Below are positions 1 through 8,923 of a stretch of 53,103 nt of DNA, one piece after another. How positions within the stretch are numbered: the stretch's first letter is position 1; each line of letters starts with the position of its first letter. A program made the translations under genes and the position numbers. Below the pieces are notes generated by a model. That model was not told the DNA's origin and did no database searches. It saw nothing but the letters and a program-made list of their open reading frames with translations. The DNA lies in the NCBI RefSeq assembly GCF_900103885.1, contig NZ_FNIM01000017.1:1-53103 (forward strand). Direction: 5' to 3'. The stretch comes from Actinomyces ruminicola. GTDB taxonomy: Bacteria > Actinomycetota > Actinomycetes > Actinomycetales > Actinomycetaceae.

Positions 1-1
1 A

Positions 2-301
2 CCCCAGCGCCGCAAGACCCCACCCTCAGGGACCCGGCAGGTACGCGTCGGCGCCAACGGGACCGTCAACCTGGCCTCGATCACGTTCCTGGCCTCCAAG
101 GCCCACGCCGGCAGCCAGGCCATCATCGACTGGAACCCCGACACAATCATCATCACCACCACCGACGGCGAGGTCCTCGCCCAGTACCCCTGGCCCGCAC
201 CCGGCACCCGCTACGTCTCCACCCACACACACCCAACCCCACCAACCAGCACCAACCACCACCACACCCCACAAGACCCAGAACTGTCACCGATGTCCTG
301 A
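2..301 (+). pseudogene. C-terminal part of an IS481-type transposase (cut by window edge)
   Basis: An open frame runs in from the window edge and stops with TGA at 299-301. It contains a beta-rich stretch with VRVGANGTVNLASITF, then KAHAG, then TTTDGEVLAQYPW. This is the pattern of the small C-terminal domain that follows the DDE integrase core in IS481/IS3-type transposases. The tail is rich in Thr, Pro and His. The catalytic core lies outside the window, so I cannot say whether the gene is intact. Its stop codon lies inside the first of four tandem copies of a TGTCACCGATGTCCTGA sequence that looks like the element's terminal repeat. Family call is by pattern recognition only. Confidence 0.6.
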
Positions 302-380
302 CACACCAACTGTCACCGATGTCCTGACACAAAACTGTCACCGATGTCCTGACACAAAACTGTCACCGATGTCCTGAGAC
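283..380. repeat. Four tandem copies of an IS-end-like sequence
   Basis: The core ACTGTCACCGATGTCCTGA occurs at about 283, 309, 334 and 359, with 25-26 bp spacing and short A/C-rich linkers. The sequence resembles the terminal inverted repeats typical of IS481 elements, which usually begin TGT. Four copies in a row at one end of an element are unusual and may record repeated insertions or slippage. The last copy changes to GAGACATC after the core. Confidence 0.7.
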
Positions 381-406
381 ATCACACCGTCTGAGAGCGC
401 AGCCAG

Positions 407-443
407 GACGGTCCAAATGGCGGTAGACGGTCCAAATGGCGGT
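407..443. repeat. Tandem 18-bp duplication
   Basis: GACGGTCCAAATGGCGGT occurs at 407-424 and again at 426-443 with one base between. It lies between the IS end and the ung stop codon. It may be another IS-associated terminal sequence; function is unknown. Confidence 0.6.
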
Positions 444-481
444 GGACGGCAGCGCCGGCCGGGGCGGCGGCCCCTAGGCGC

Positions 482-1159
482 TCACGGCAGGCGCCAGTCA
501 ACCGGCGTCGTCCCCATCCGCTCCAACTCCGCGTTCGCCCGGGAGAAGGGGTGTGAGCCGAAGAAGCCGCGGGAGGCGCTCAGCGGCGAGGGGTGTGGGG
601 AGGCGATGATCGGCGTCAAGCCCAGCATGGGGGACAGGGACTGCGCCGGGCGGCCCCACAGGATCGCCACCAGTGGTCGCTGCCGGGCCACCAGCGCCTC
701 AATGGCGCGCTGAGTGACCTCCTCCCAGCCCCAGCCCCGGTGCGATGCCGGCGCGCCCGGCCGCACGGTCAGCACCCGGTTGAGCAGCATCACCCCCTGC
801 AGCGACCACGGGGTCAGGTCCCCCGAGGTGGGGCGCGCCACGCCCAGGTCGCTGACCAGCTCGGTGTAGATGTTCTCCAGGCTCCGCGGCGGCCGCACGC
901 CCGGTTGCACCGAGAAGCTCAGCCCCATTGGGTGACCCGGCGTGGGGTAGGGGTCCTGCCCGACGATCAGCACCTTGACGTCGTCGAGCGGGTAGGTGAA
1001 GGCGCGCAGGACGTCGGTGCCCGCGGGCAGATAGCCGCGCCCGGCGGCCACCTCCTCGCGCAGCTTCGCGCCGATCTCGTGGATGGTCGGCTCCACCGGT
1101 GCGAGCGCCTCGGCCCAGGAGGGGTGGATGATCTCGGACAGCGGCTTCGGTTCGGTCAC
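482..1159 (-). CDS. ung: Uracil-DNA glycosylase, family 1
   Basis: The 225-residue product removes uracil from DNA as the first step of base excision repair. The family-1 signature [18 protein letters not shown] is complete, with the Asp that activates water in GQDPY. The second signature, [17 protein letters not shown], carries the His and the leucine-loop region that flips the base. Length is normal for the family. The gene is divergent from the LytR_C gene, with 86 bp between the starts. Nothing unusual is seen. Confidence 0.96.
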   Translation of the reverse strand: MTEPKPLSEIIHPSWAEALAPVEPTIHEIGAKLREEVAAGRGYLPAGTDVLRAFTYPLDDVKVLIVGQDPYPTPGHPMGLSFSVQPGVRPPRSLENIYTELVSDLGVARPTSGDLTPWSLQGVMLLNRVLTVRPGAPASHRGWGWEEVTQRAIEALVARQRPLVAILWGRPAQSLSPMLGLTPIIASPHPSPLSASRGFFGSHPFSRANAELERMGTTPVDWRLP

Positions 1160-1245
1160 GCCCCGAGCCTAGTCGCCGGGGCTCGGCCCCGGGGTGTCGG
1201 CGCGCATCTGCCTCCGCCGCGGCGGCCTCCCGGTATCCTCACGGT

Positions 1246-1851
1246 GTGAGCCGCTACGACTACCCCGATGACGAGTTCGACGCCGACGACGACGGCCCGG
1301 TGCCCGTGGGGGTGCATCGCGCCCAGGTTCCCGCCTGGCGCAGCTGGATTCCCCTGCTGGCCATCCTCATCATCGTGCCGCTGCTGGCCTGGGGCGCCGT
1401 CGGGCTGCTCGGGCGGCACTCGATCGGAACCGGTGGCTCATCCACGGCCACGGCCGGCGTGGCGGCCGTGGACGACTCCACGACGGCGCAGGCCCCGGAA
1501 GGCGAGCAGCAGGCGGCCCCGGAGGCAACCGACGAGGCCAGTGCGGAGCCCACCGGCACCGTGGACTACACCACGGGCATCACGGTGCACAACGGCACCG
1601 ACACCACCGGCCTGGCCACCCGCACCGGCGACAAGCTGCAGAACGCCGGATTCACCTCGATCACGGTCTCTCAGGGCGTGTACACCCTTGAAGAGCCGAT
1701 CAGCACCACCGTCTACTACGCCTCCGCGGACCTGGCGGCCACCGCCCAGGCCGTCGCCGATGTGCTGGGGTCGGGCGAGGTGGTCGAGTCCGCTGAAGAG
1801 GCGCAGTCCAATCCGATCGTGGTCGTCCTGCGCAGCGACTACCAGGAGTGA
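1246..1851 (+). CDS. Membrane-anchored LytR C-terminal-domain protein
   Basis: The 201-residue product starts at a GTG. It has an acidic N-terminus, one membrane segment at about residues 32-55 (WIPLLAILIIVPLLAWG), an Ala/Glu/Thr-rich linker, and a C-terminal domain at about 105-200 containing ITVHNGTDTTGLA and VVVLRSDY. This matches the LytR_C domain, often found at the end of LytR-CpsA-Psr cell-wall glycopolymer ligases or, as here, alone on an extracytoplasmic anchor. Domain function is not established. The stop codon is directly followed by the 94-bp repeat at 1852. Confidence 0.85.
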   Translation: MSRYDYPDDEFDADDDGPVPVGVHRAQVPAWRSWIPLLAILIIVPLLAWGAVGLLGRHSIGTGGSSTATAGVAAVDDSTTAQAPEGEQQAAPEATDEASAEPTGTVDYTTGITVHNGTDTTGLATRTGDKLQNAGFTSITVSQGVYTLEEPISTTVYYASADLAATAQAVADVLGSGEVVESAEEAQSNPIVVVLRSDYQE

Positions 1852-1945
1852 CCGCCGAGATCGGTTGCAATAACCGCCGAGATCGGTAGAAGTTACGTAC
1901 TGAGATCGGTCGATATGGCTGCCGAGACCGGCGCAAGTGACACGC
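1852..1945 (+). repeat. GAGATCGG repeat array A (94-bp copy 1)
   Basis: Four degenerate units of 22-23 bp, each beginning GAGATCGG or GAGACCGG. In order: a first unit ending AATAACCGCC, a middle unit ending GAAGTTACGTACT, a unit ending GATATGGCTGCC, and a diverged fourth unit ending AAGTGACACGC. The whole 94 bp recurs base for base at 3277-3370. The array begins directly after the LytR_C stop codon. Confidence 0.95.
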
Positions 1946-1957
1946 GGAGTCCGCATC

Positions 1958-3298
1958 ATGACGCAAGTGCCCAGTGGTGAACCGCGTGTGCCCGCCGGCG
2001 GGCAGGGGCGCCTGTGCAGGCGCATGCTGTTGCTCGGCGTCCCCGCCACGGCCGCCGCAGCGAGCATGGTGGCTCGGCTGCCGTCAAGACCCGCATGTCC
2101 CGAACTGCTCAGCGGTGGCGTGCTGGCCCGGGCCGACGGCGTCGTCGAGGTCCTGCCGCCCGAGCAGGAGACTCGCCTCAACCCACTCGAGCCCGCACAG
2201 CGCCAGCGTCTGGCTGTGGCCACCTTGCCGACCGGTCGTTGGCGGGAACTGTGTCGTACCGCCCTGGGCGACCTGCTCGCTCTGACCGGCCCGAATCTGG
2301 CTCGGGCCGACGGTGACGGCGTGGCGCCGGGCCACACCCGTTTCCCCGGCGGTGCCGTCGTCGCCGGTCCGGTCGGAATCTGGAGGTACGTGTGGCCGCG
2401 GGACGCATCCTTCGCCGCCGCAGCGTACGCCGCGGTCGGGCTTGTGCCGGAGGCCCTTGATGTGCTTGCCCACCTGGCGACCCTGCAGCGCCCGGACGGC
2501 GGTTTCGAGGCGCGCTACACCGCTGCCGGCATGGTCCCCGACGACCGCCCCGCCCAATCCGACGGCATCGGCTGGTTCCTCTGGGCGGCGGGACGCCTGC
2601 TCTCCGCCGGGGCCGACGGCGGCGAGATCGCGCAGCGGCTCGGTGCGGCGCTCGCCCGTGCCTGCGCTGGTGTGCTGGCCCTCACCGACACGCCCTCCCA
2701 TCTGCCCGCCGCCTCGCCCGACTACTGGGAGGTGAAGGAGCGGACCGTCACCCTCGGGACGGCCGCGCCCGCCCTGCTGGGCCTGGAGGCGGCCAGGGCG
2801 CTCGCGGCGGCGGGGCTGGATATGGGGGCCGACGTCGATCTGCTCGAGGAGCGGGTGATGACGGTGCGGAGGGCGTTGGAACTGGGCTTCGCGCCCGGAT
2901 GGGGACGGCATGTGCGCGGGGATGATGTCGACGCGGCGATCGCCTTCGTCGCGCCGCCGTTCACTCGGGCGTGCGACGGCGTTGAGTCCGTCAGGCGGGG
3001 TGCGGTGGCGCGAATGTCTCGGCCGGCCGGGGGAGTGGCGCCGGGGGCGTCATGGCGCGACGACGGGATCTCGTGGACTCCGGAGACGGCGCTGTTGGCC
3101 TGGTCCGCGGCCGCTCTCGGGCGCACCGAGGAGGCGCGTGAGCTGCTGGAGTGGTTGGAGGATCACCGCACGGGCGCGGGCGCTCTGCCCGAGAAGGTGC
3201 GGGCCGACGGTGCGCCCGCGGGACCGGCACCGCTCGCCTGGACCTGCGCGCTCGTACTGTTGGCCACGGCGGAACTCCGCCGAGATCGGTTGCAATAA
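1958..3298 (+). CDS. Glycosidase-like six-hairpin protein (glucoamylase-type)
   Basis: About 446 residues from the ATG at 1958. A GTG at 1937 is in frame but lies inside the repeat, so I prefer the ATG. The N-terminus has an Arg pair and a hydrophobic stretch (RRMLLLGVPATAAAASMV), suggesting export or a membrane anchor. The sequence WRYVWPRDASFAAAAYAAVG followed by LQRPDGGFEARY and QSDGIGWFLWA matches the (alpha/alpha)6 barrel of GH15-type glucoamylases and trehalases, so a role in cleaving alpha-glucans is plausible; substrate is unknown. The last codons (RRDRLQ-stop) are read from the second 94-bp repeat, so the original C-terminus may have been replaced. The whole gene lies between two identical repeats. 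Confidence 0.75.
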   Translation: MTQVPSGEPRVPAGGQGRLCRRMLLLGVPATAAAASMVARLPSRPACPELLSGGVLARADGVVEVLPPEQETRLNPLEPAQRQRLAVATLPTGRWRELCRTALGDLLALTGPNLARADGDGVAPGHTRFPGGAVVAGPVGIWRYVWPRDASFAAAAYAAVGLVPEALDVLAHLATLQRPDGGFEARYTAAGMVPDDRPAQSDGIGWFLWAAGRLLSAGADGGEIAQRLGAALARACAGVLALTDTPSHLPAASPDYWEVKERTVTLGTAAPALLGLEAARALAAAGLDMGADVDLLEERVMTVRRALELGFAPGWGRHVRGDDVDAAIAFVAPPFTRACDGVESVRRGAVARMSRPAGGVAPGASWRDDGISWTPETALLAWSAAALGRTEEARELLEWLEDHRTGAGALPEKVRADGAPAGPAPLAWTCALVLLATAELRRDRLQ

Positions 3299-3370
3299 CC
3301 GCCGAGATCGGTAGAAGTTACGTACTGAGATCGGTCGATATGGCTGCCGAGACCGGCGCAAGTGACACGC
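3277..3370 (+). repeat. GAGATCGG repeat array B (94-bp copy 2)
   Basis: Identical to 1852-1945 over all 94 bases, in the same orientation, so the pair forms direct repeats around the glycosidase gene. It supplies the stop codon of that gene at 3296-3298. The rest of the 335-bp gap up to groEL holds the CIRCE operators. Confidence 0.95.
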
Positions 3371-3441
3371 CGAGGCCGGTTGGTGCCGCGCCTGGAGAGG
3401 TCTTTCACACCCCGTTTCGCGCCGACGGCGAACCTGAGCGC

Positions 3442-3468
3442 CTTGCACTCAAGGGTCGAGAGTGCCAG
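3442..3468 (+). promoter_or_regulatory. CIRCE operator 1 (HrcA site)
   Basis: CTTGCACTC, nine bases, then GAGTGCCAG. Compared with the CIRCE consensus TTAGCACTC-N9-GAGTGCTAA, the inner GCACTC/GAGTGC arms are perfect. CIRCE is bound by the heat-shock repressor HrcA. The groEL start lies about 165 bp downstream. Confidence 0.88.
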
Positions 3469-3476
3469 CATTGCGG

Positions 3477-3503
3477 TTAGCACTCGGAGGCGTCGAGTGA
3501 CAG
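3477..3503 (+). promoter_or_regulatory. CIRCE operator 2 (HrcA site)
   Basis: TTAGCACTC, nine bases (GGAGGCGTC), then GAGTGACAG. The left arm is a perfect CIRCE half. It lies 8 bp after the first operator. Paired CIRCE sites suggest tight HrcA repression of the groEL promoter. Confidence 0.88.
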
Positions 3504-3570
3504 AACCACTGGACGTCACCGGTGAACGACCCAGGCCAGCAGGTGAGGGTCGGCGTCGGGCGGGACATGA

Positions 3571-5259
<1,689 letters not shown>

Positions 5260-5350
5260 TCGGCTGCCCGGTCGGCTTCACCGGCTCGGCCGGAGTGGTT
5301 CGCCGGTAGGTGCGCGTTCCGTGCCGCCGCCGGCGGACCCCGGCCCCATC

Positions 5351-5406
5351 ACGACGACGGCGGGCCGTCCCCCTGCGCAAGCGGGAGGGCGGCTCGCCGT
5401 CGTCGT
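5351..5406 (+). terminator. Long hairpin after groEL
   Basis: A perfect 12-bp stem (ACGACGACGGCG at 5351-5362 with CGCCGTCGTCGT at 5395-5406) continues inward through GCCGTCCC against GGGAGGGCGGC. There is no clear U-tract. It lies between groEL and a convergent small gene, so it is likely to end transcription. Confidence 0.6.
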
Positions 5407-5451
5407 GTGTGCGCGATCATGTGGGTGACCGGCCGGACCCGTGCTACGCGG

Positions 5452-5688
5452 TCACGTGTTGGCCGGGCGGCTGCGTTGCAGCTGCCAGAAGTGAATGCCC
5501 AGGAACACAATGAGAGCGCTGAGCATGCCGAGCCCGTCGAGGTCGTACACCTCCAGGTGTCGCAGGGCGATGGTGACGACGGCGATCAGGCCGAACAGAA
5601 CGAAGCCGTCCCAGTGCCGCTGCCCTGACCGCCATCCCGCAACGGCGGGCAGCACCATACCGAACAGGATCCAAAGCAAGATGCTCAT
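5452..5688 (-). CDS. Small two- or three-helix membrane protein
   Basis: 78 residues beginning MSILLWILFGMVLPAVAG. Hydrophobic segments are visible at about 2-20, 28-43 and 52-68, separated by short polar turns (RSGQRHWDG and RHLEVYDLDG). I do not recognise the family. The gene points toward groEL and stands alone. Confidence 0.55.
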   Translation of the reverse strand: MSILLWILFGMVLPAVAGWRSGQRHWDGFVLFGLIAVVTIALRHLEVYDLDGLGMLSALIVFLGIHFWQLQRSRPANT

Positions 5689-5812
5689 CTGAGGTCGCTC
5701 CTGTGCAAGCCATCTCCATACAGGGTGACAACAATCATAGCCCGGGGCAGGGGAGGTCGGAGTGCTGGGAGGACGCCTCGCAGACGGTGCTGGGCGGACT
5801 GGTGCGCGCCGC

Positions 5813-6118
5813 TCAGGCGGGCGGGGCCTGGTAGCTGAAGCGACCGGAGTTGGCGGTCTCGGCGTCGTCGTAGGAGACGGCCGACTGGTCCAGGGCCTGG
5901 CTGATCGCGTCCAGGCTGGCCTGCACCTGCAGGGCGGTGACGTGCCAGTCGGCGGCGCAGGCGGCCATGGAGTCGGAGGCGCCGCCCGTCCAGGAGGACT
6001 GGAGCAGCGCGATGTCGCCCTTCATCCCGTCCACCTCCGTCTGGATGGTGGAGATGCGGGTGCGGGCGCGTATGGCGGTGTCGGAGACGGCCTGGGTATC
6101 GACGGCGAAGACGGGCAT
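5813..6118 (-). CDS. WXG100-family (ESAT-6-like) protein
   Basis: I choose the ATG at 6118 because it gives the normal 101-residue length and has AAAGG just upstream; the open frame extends further but that part is Arg/Pro-rich. The product is predicted to be two helices around the WTG turn in LLQSSWTGGASDSM, the mark of WXG100 proteins secreted as dimers by ESX/type VII systems. No EccC-like ATPase or partner gene is nearby, so this is an orphan substrate or a structural partner for a machine encoded elsewhere. Confidence 0.85.
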   Translation of the reverse strand: MPVFAVDTQAVSDTAIRARTRISTIQTEVDGMKGDIALLQSSWTGGASDSMAACAADWHVTALQVQASLDAISQALDQSAVSYDDAETANSGRFSYQAPPA

Positions 6119-6303
6119 GACGGGAGCCTTTCGGTGAGATGGTCCGGGGCGCTTCGGCCTCGGTCTGCGGGTGGCGCCGCGGTTGCGGCGTCTGAAATCA
6201 CCGTAGGGATTGAGCCGAGGCGCCCGCATCCGCCGCCGTCGAGCCCTGTGGATTCACCCTGCACGAACCGTGCCTGTGGACGCCGGTGAGCTTAGGGGCA
6301 GAG

Positions 6304-6424
6304 TGTCGCAGATCGGCACAAACGCCTCGCGGGCGTCAGTCTGCCCGGCGTAAAACGTTGGAATGACGCCGATGCGCAACCTGCGTGAAGTGCGCGCGGC
6401 GTCGTTTGTGCCGATCTCAGACAG
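6304..6424 (+). repeat. Palindromic element E1 (upstream of nuclease pseudogene 1)
   Basis: About 121 bp with inverted ends: left TGTCGCAGATCGGCACAAAC and right GTTTGTGCCGATCTCAGACA. The middle holds AAAACGTTGGAATGACGC at 6352-6369. It is a near copy of E2 at 7377-7498, in the same orientation, so the pair brackets the pseudogene. Within the 403-bp gap between the WXG100 gene and the pseudogene start, this element is the only recognisable structure. Confidence 0.88.
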
Positions 6425-6521
6425 TTTGCCGGTTCCCACAGGCGGGTTTCGTGCAGGGTCAATCCACAGATCTCGCCGAGAGCGTTGGTGTGGCCCGGCC
6501 GACCCGTTGCAGGCTCGGGCC

Positions 6522-7462
6522 ATGAGGCCGTGTGATGACGAGATTCTGGCGCGGGTGCGTGCCTGCCACGGCGCCGTCCGCCTGCGGGACCTGCGCCTGG
6601 ATCGCACCGAATACCGCCATGCGCAGAGGCTGATCGAGCGGCGTCTCCTGTTCTCTCACCAGGGGGTGGTGAGTTTGCCGGAGGCCGGCTGGGACTTGAT
6701 CCTTGCACGTATCCATGGCGGGGTCATCACCTGCCTACACGCCGCCAAGCACTACGGTTACCCGCGCCCGCGCCTATGGGCGCCGGTGCACCTGGCCGTC
6801 CTCCACAGCACGGGTAGGGCGCCGGTCCGCGGAGAGGTATTGCATGTCGAGCGATCCCTCGAACTGCCGCCTCTGACCCAGTTTCCGGTGGCGCCGGTTC
6901 CGCTCATGCTGGCCCGCTATCTGCGCTGCGACCCCCGCAGGGAGGGGCCGCTGATGGCCTGTGACGCCGCGCTTCACCAGGGGCACACCGGCACAGATGC
7001 CATCGCGGCGCTGCTGCACGGCCCGGGCTCGCGTCAGGCCCGGCAGCGTTTGGCCCTGGCCAGTCCGCGGGCGCGCTCGCCGTTGGAGACTCTGGCCCGC
7101 CTGCAACTGTATGACGCCGGGATCCCGTTCGCCGACGGCGTGGACATCCCACGTGTGGGGGAGGTCGACCTGCTCGTCGATGACTGGCTGGTCCTGGGCT
7201 GGACGGTTACACCTACCACGAGGACGAGTTCCAATTTGCCCGCGACCGCAATCGCGATCGAGAGCTGGTCAGGCAGGGCTACCGGGTCGCTCGCTTCACG
7301 CGCAAAGATGTGGAACTTGGTCGCGTGGGAGCCGAGATCCACCAACTCCTTGCCGCGCGCAATCGCGCAGCCAAAACTGTCGCAGATCGGCACAAACGCG
7401 CCGTGAGCGCCGATCCGCACGGCGTAAAACGTTGGAATGACGCGGGTGCGGATTCGGCGTGA
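6522..7462 (+). pseudogene. Winged-helix/DUF559-type nuclease gene, frameshifted
   Basis: Starts MRPCDDEILARVRACHGAVRL. The N-terminal part resembles the AbiEi-type winged-helix domain. The C-terminal part has RSPLETLARLQ, VGEVDLLVDDW and, in another frame, LDGYTYHEDEFQFARDRNRD and GYRVARFTRKDV. That order (E, then D, then ExDG, then FxxDRxRD) is the DUF559/Vsr-like PD-(D/E)xK nuclease pattern. Comparison with the copy at 12386 shows one base missing at about 7196-7198: GTCCTGGGCTGGAC here, where a GAG codon is expected before CTGGAC. Repairing it restores one frame to the TGA at 7460-7462, whose last 30 or so codons lie in E2. Without repair the frame runs on to a stop at 7406. Confidence 0.75.
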
Positions 7463-7498
7463 AGTGCGCGCGGCGTCGTTTGTGCCGATCTCAGACAG
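7377..7498 (+). repeat. Palindromic element E2 (overlaps 3' end of pseudogene 1)
   Basis: About 122 bp. Ends are CTGTCGCAGATCGGCACAAA and TTTGTGCCGATCTCAGACAG. The inverted match continues inward (CCGATCCGCAC against GTGCGGATTCGG), leaving a core AAAACGTTGGAATGACGC at 7426-7443. It is a direct repeat of E1, differing mainly in the inner arms. It covers the 3' end of the nuclease frame. Confidence 0.9.
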
Positions 7499-7507
7499 TA
7501 GGCGGCG

Positions 7508-8734
7508 TCAGTCGGCGGAGGAACCGAGGATCGGCTCGGTGATGGCGGCGAACTCGCCCGTGCGCGCCTCCCGCAGCGCCTTGGCCTCCTCGCACTTGGC
7601 GCGCAGCTTCTCGGCCAGCTTCGCGCGCTCGGCCTCCGCCAGGCTGGCCCGGTCCGCGGTGCCCTCCTCGCCCGGGCGCGGCTTGGCCAGCAGCCGGTCC
7701 AGGTCCTCGGCGCACGACTCCAGGGAGGTGGTGTGCGCCTCCTCGGCGTCGGCCGGAGGCTTGGGGCGGTGCGAGCGCGTGGTGTTCTCCGACGGCGTCG
7801 GCGCAGACGCGGGTGACTTGCGCGCCGCGGGCGGGGCGGCGTGCGGCACGTGGTCGTCGTCGCCGGCGGCCTCCAGACCTCCGAGGCGGGGGTCCGACTC
7901 CCGGTGAGAAGACTGCCGGGGCTCGACGACGCCGTCGGTCGCCTCCGCCGGTGCTGACGACGCTGTGGGCGCCTCGGCCTCGGGACCGCCGACCTGCTCG
8001 GGCCGACAGGGCGTGCACTCGGCGTCGTCGGCCTGGGGGAACTGTGCCAGCTCGTCCTGCAGGTGCCGCTTCTCCGCCTCCAGGTTCTCCCGCGCCGGCA
8101 GCTCCCAACGCGCGCCCAGCGGGGAGGAGAACAGCGTCTCGCGGTCCAGTAGCCGGGTGATGATGGCCAGGCGCGCCCGCAGGTAGTCCTCCATGGGGAT
8201 GTGCGCATACTCCTCACGCACGGCCAGCCGGTAGCTCTTGTACTGCTGCGGCTCGACGGCGAGCGCCCCCAGGTCCGCGTCGCTGAGGGCCTGGGCGTCG
8301 ATGTCGTTCTTGGCCAGGTTGTGGCGCTTGAGGTTGAGGATGAGCGCGCACACGCGGTCGACCGTCTGGTCCGGCACGCCGAGCGCCTGCAGGCTCTTGG
8401 CGGCGTGGGCGGCGGAGGCGACCTCGTCCTCGCCGCCGTTGCGCCGGTAGGTCGACTCGCTGGCCGTGGAGAACACGCAGCCGTGGTACCAGGTGGCCAG
8501 CCGTATGACGTCGGGGTTGTGGGACTCGTCGGCAAGCTCGTCGACGCGCGCCAGCATGTTGATGACGTGCTTGAGATCGTGGAAGTGCCGGTCCGGGCTC
8601 GTCCAGCGGGAGACGAGCTCCTCTCCTGCGGAACGGATCTGCTCGACCGGTGCCGTGGCGCCGACCGCCTTGACACAGCGGACGAAGGCGGGGAGCAGCC
8701 ACTGAGGGGCGTCGATCACGTCCATATGGCTCAT
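7508..8734 (-). CDS. HD-superfamily metal-dependent hydrolase with long disordered tail
   Basis: 408 residues from the ATG at 8734, preceded by GGAGGC. Residues about 1-190 match the predicted HD-type phosphohydrolases: PDRHFHDLKHVINML, then RLATWYHGCVF, then GGEDEVASA and LILNLKRHN supply the expected metal-binding His and Asp. From about residue 215 the sequence is Pro/Ala/Glu-rich and low in complexity, then ends in a charged helix (ERAKLAEKLRAKCEEAKALREAR). The tail is not part of the usual family, so this is an extended form. Substrate unknown. The stop codon lies 10 bp past E2. Confidence 0.78.
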   Translation of the reverse strand: MSHMDVIDAPQWLLPAFVRCVKAVGATAPVEQIRSAGEELVSRWTSPDRHFHDLKHVINMLARVDELADESHNPDVIRLATWYHGCVFSTASESTYRRNGGEDEVASAAHAAKSLQALGVPDQTVDRVCALILNLKRHNLAKNDIDAQALSDADLGALAVEPQQYKSYRLAVREEYAHIPMEDYLRARLAIITRLLDRETLFSSPLGARWELPARENLEAEKRHLQDELAQFPQADDAECTPCRPEQVGGPEAEAPTASSAPAEATDGVVEPRQSSHRESDPRLGGLEAAGDDDHVPHAAPPAARKSPASAPTPSENTTRSHRPKPPADAEEAHTTSLESCAEDLDRLLAKPRPGEEGTADRASLAEAERAKLAEKLRAKCEEAKALREARTGEFAAITEPILGSSAD

Positions 8735-8853
8735 GAGAAAGCCTCCGAGATGGGATGAAACGCAGCAATGGTAGGACCACTGGCCGCGGACTTGAAACCC
8801 GGAGGGGTGTTCTGCCCGCCACCTTTCGTAGCTACGCGCATGCCACGGAGGTC

Positions 8854-8921
8854 GCCGCATCTACCGATTTGGGCACGTGACTTCTACCGATCTCGGCGGT
8901 TATGTCTGCCGATCTCGGCGG
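8854..8921 (-). repeat. GAGATCGG repeat array C
   Basis: Read on the minus strand: a first unit ending CATAACCGCC, one middle unit ending GAAGTCACGTGCC, then a terminal unit ending GATGCGGC. The array begins 3 bp past the stop codon of the histidine kinase gene and has the same direction as that gene. Confidence 0.88.
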
Positions 8922-8923
8922 GA

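Noticed and set aside
1937-1957. GTG start for the glycosidase at 1937
   Set aside because: It lies inside the 94-bp repeat, which occurs elsewhere without a gene; the ATG at 1958 is the safer start.
6304-6424. Simple rho-independent terminators for the palindromic elements
   Set aside because: About 120 bp, multi-part arms, a conserved non-palindromic core and placement on both sides of the genes do not fit ordinary terminators.
7190-7205. Programmed ribosomal frameshift in nuclease pseudogene 1
   Set aside because: No slippery heptamer is seen and the second copy is also broken by other means, so decay is simpler.
6304-7498. Common origin of the 23-bp arrays and the E1/E2 ends because both contain GATCGG
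   Set aside because: Only about eight bases agree and the flanking sequence and layout differ; chance is enough to explain it.
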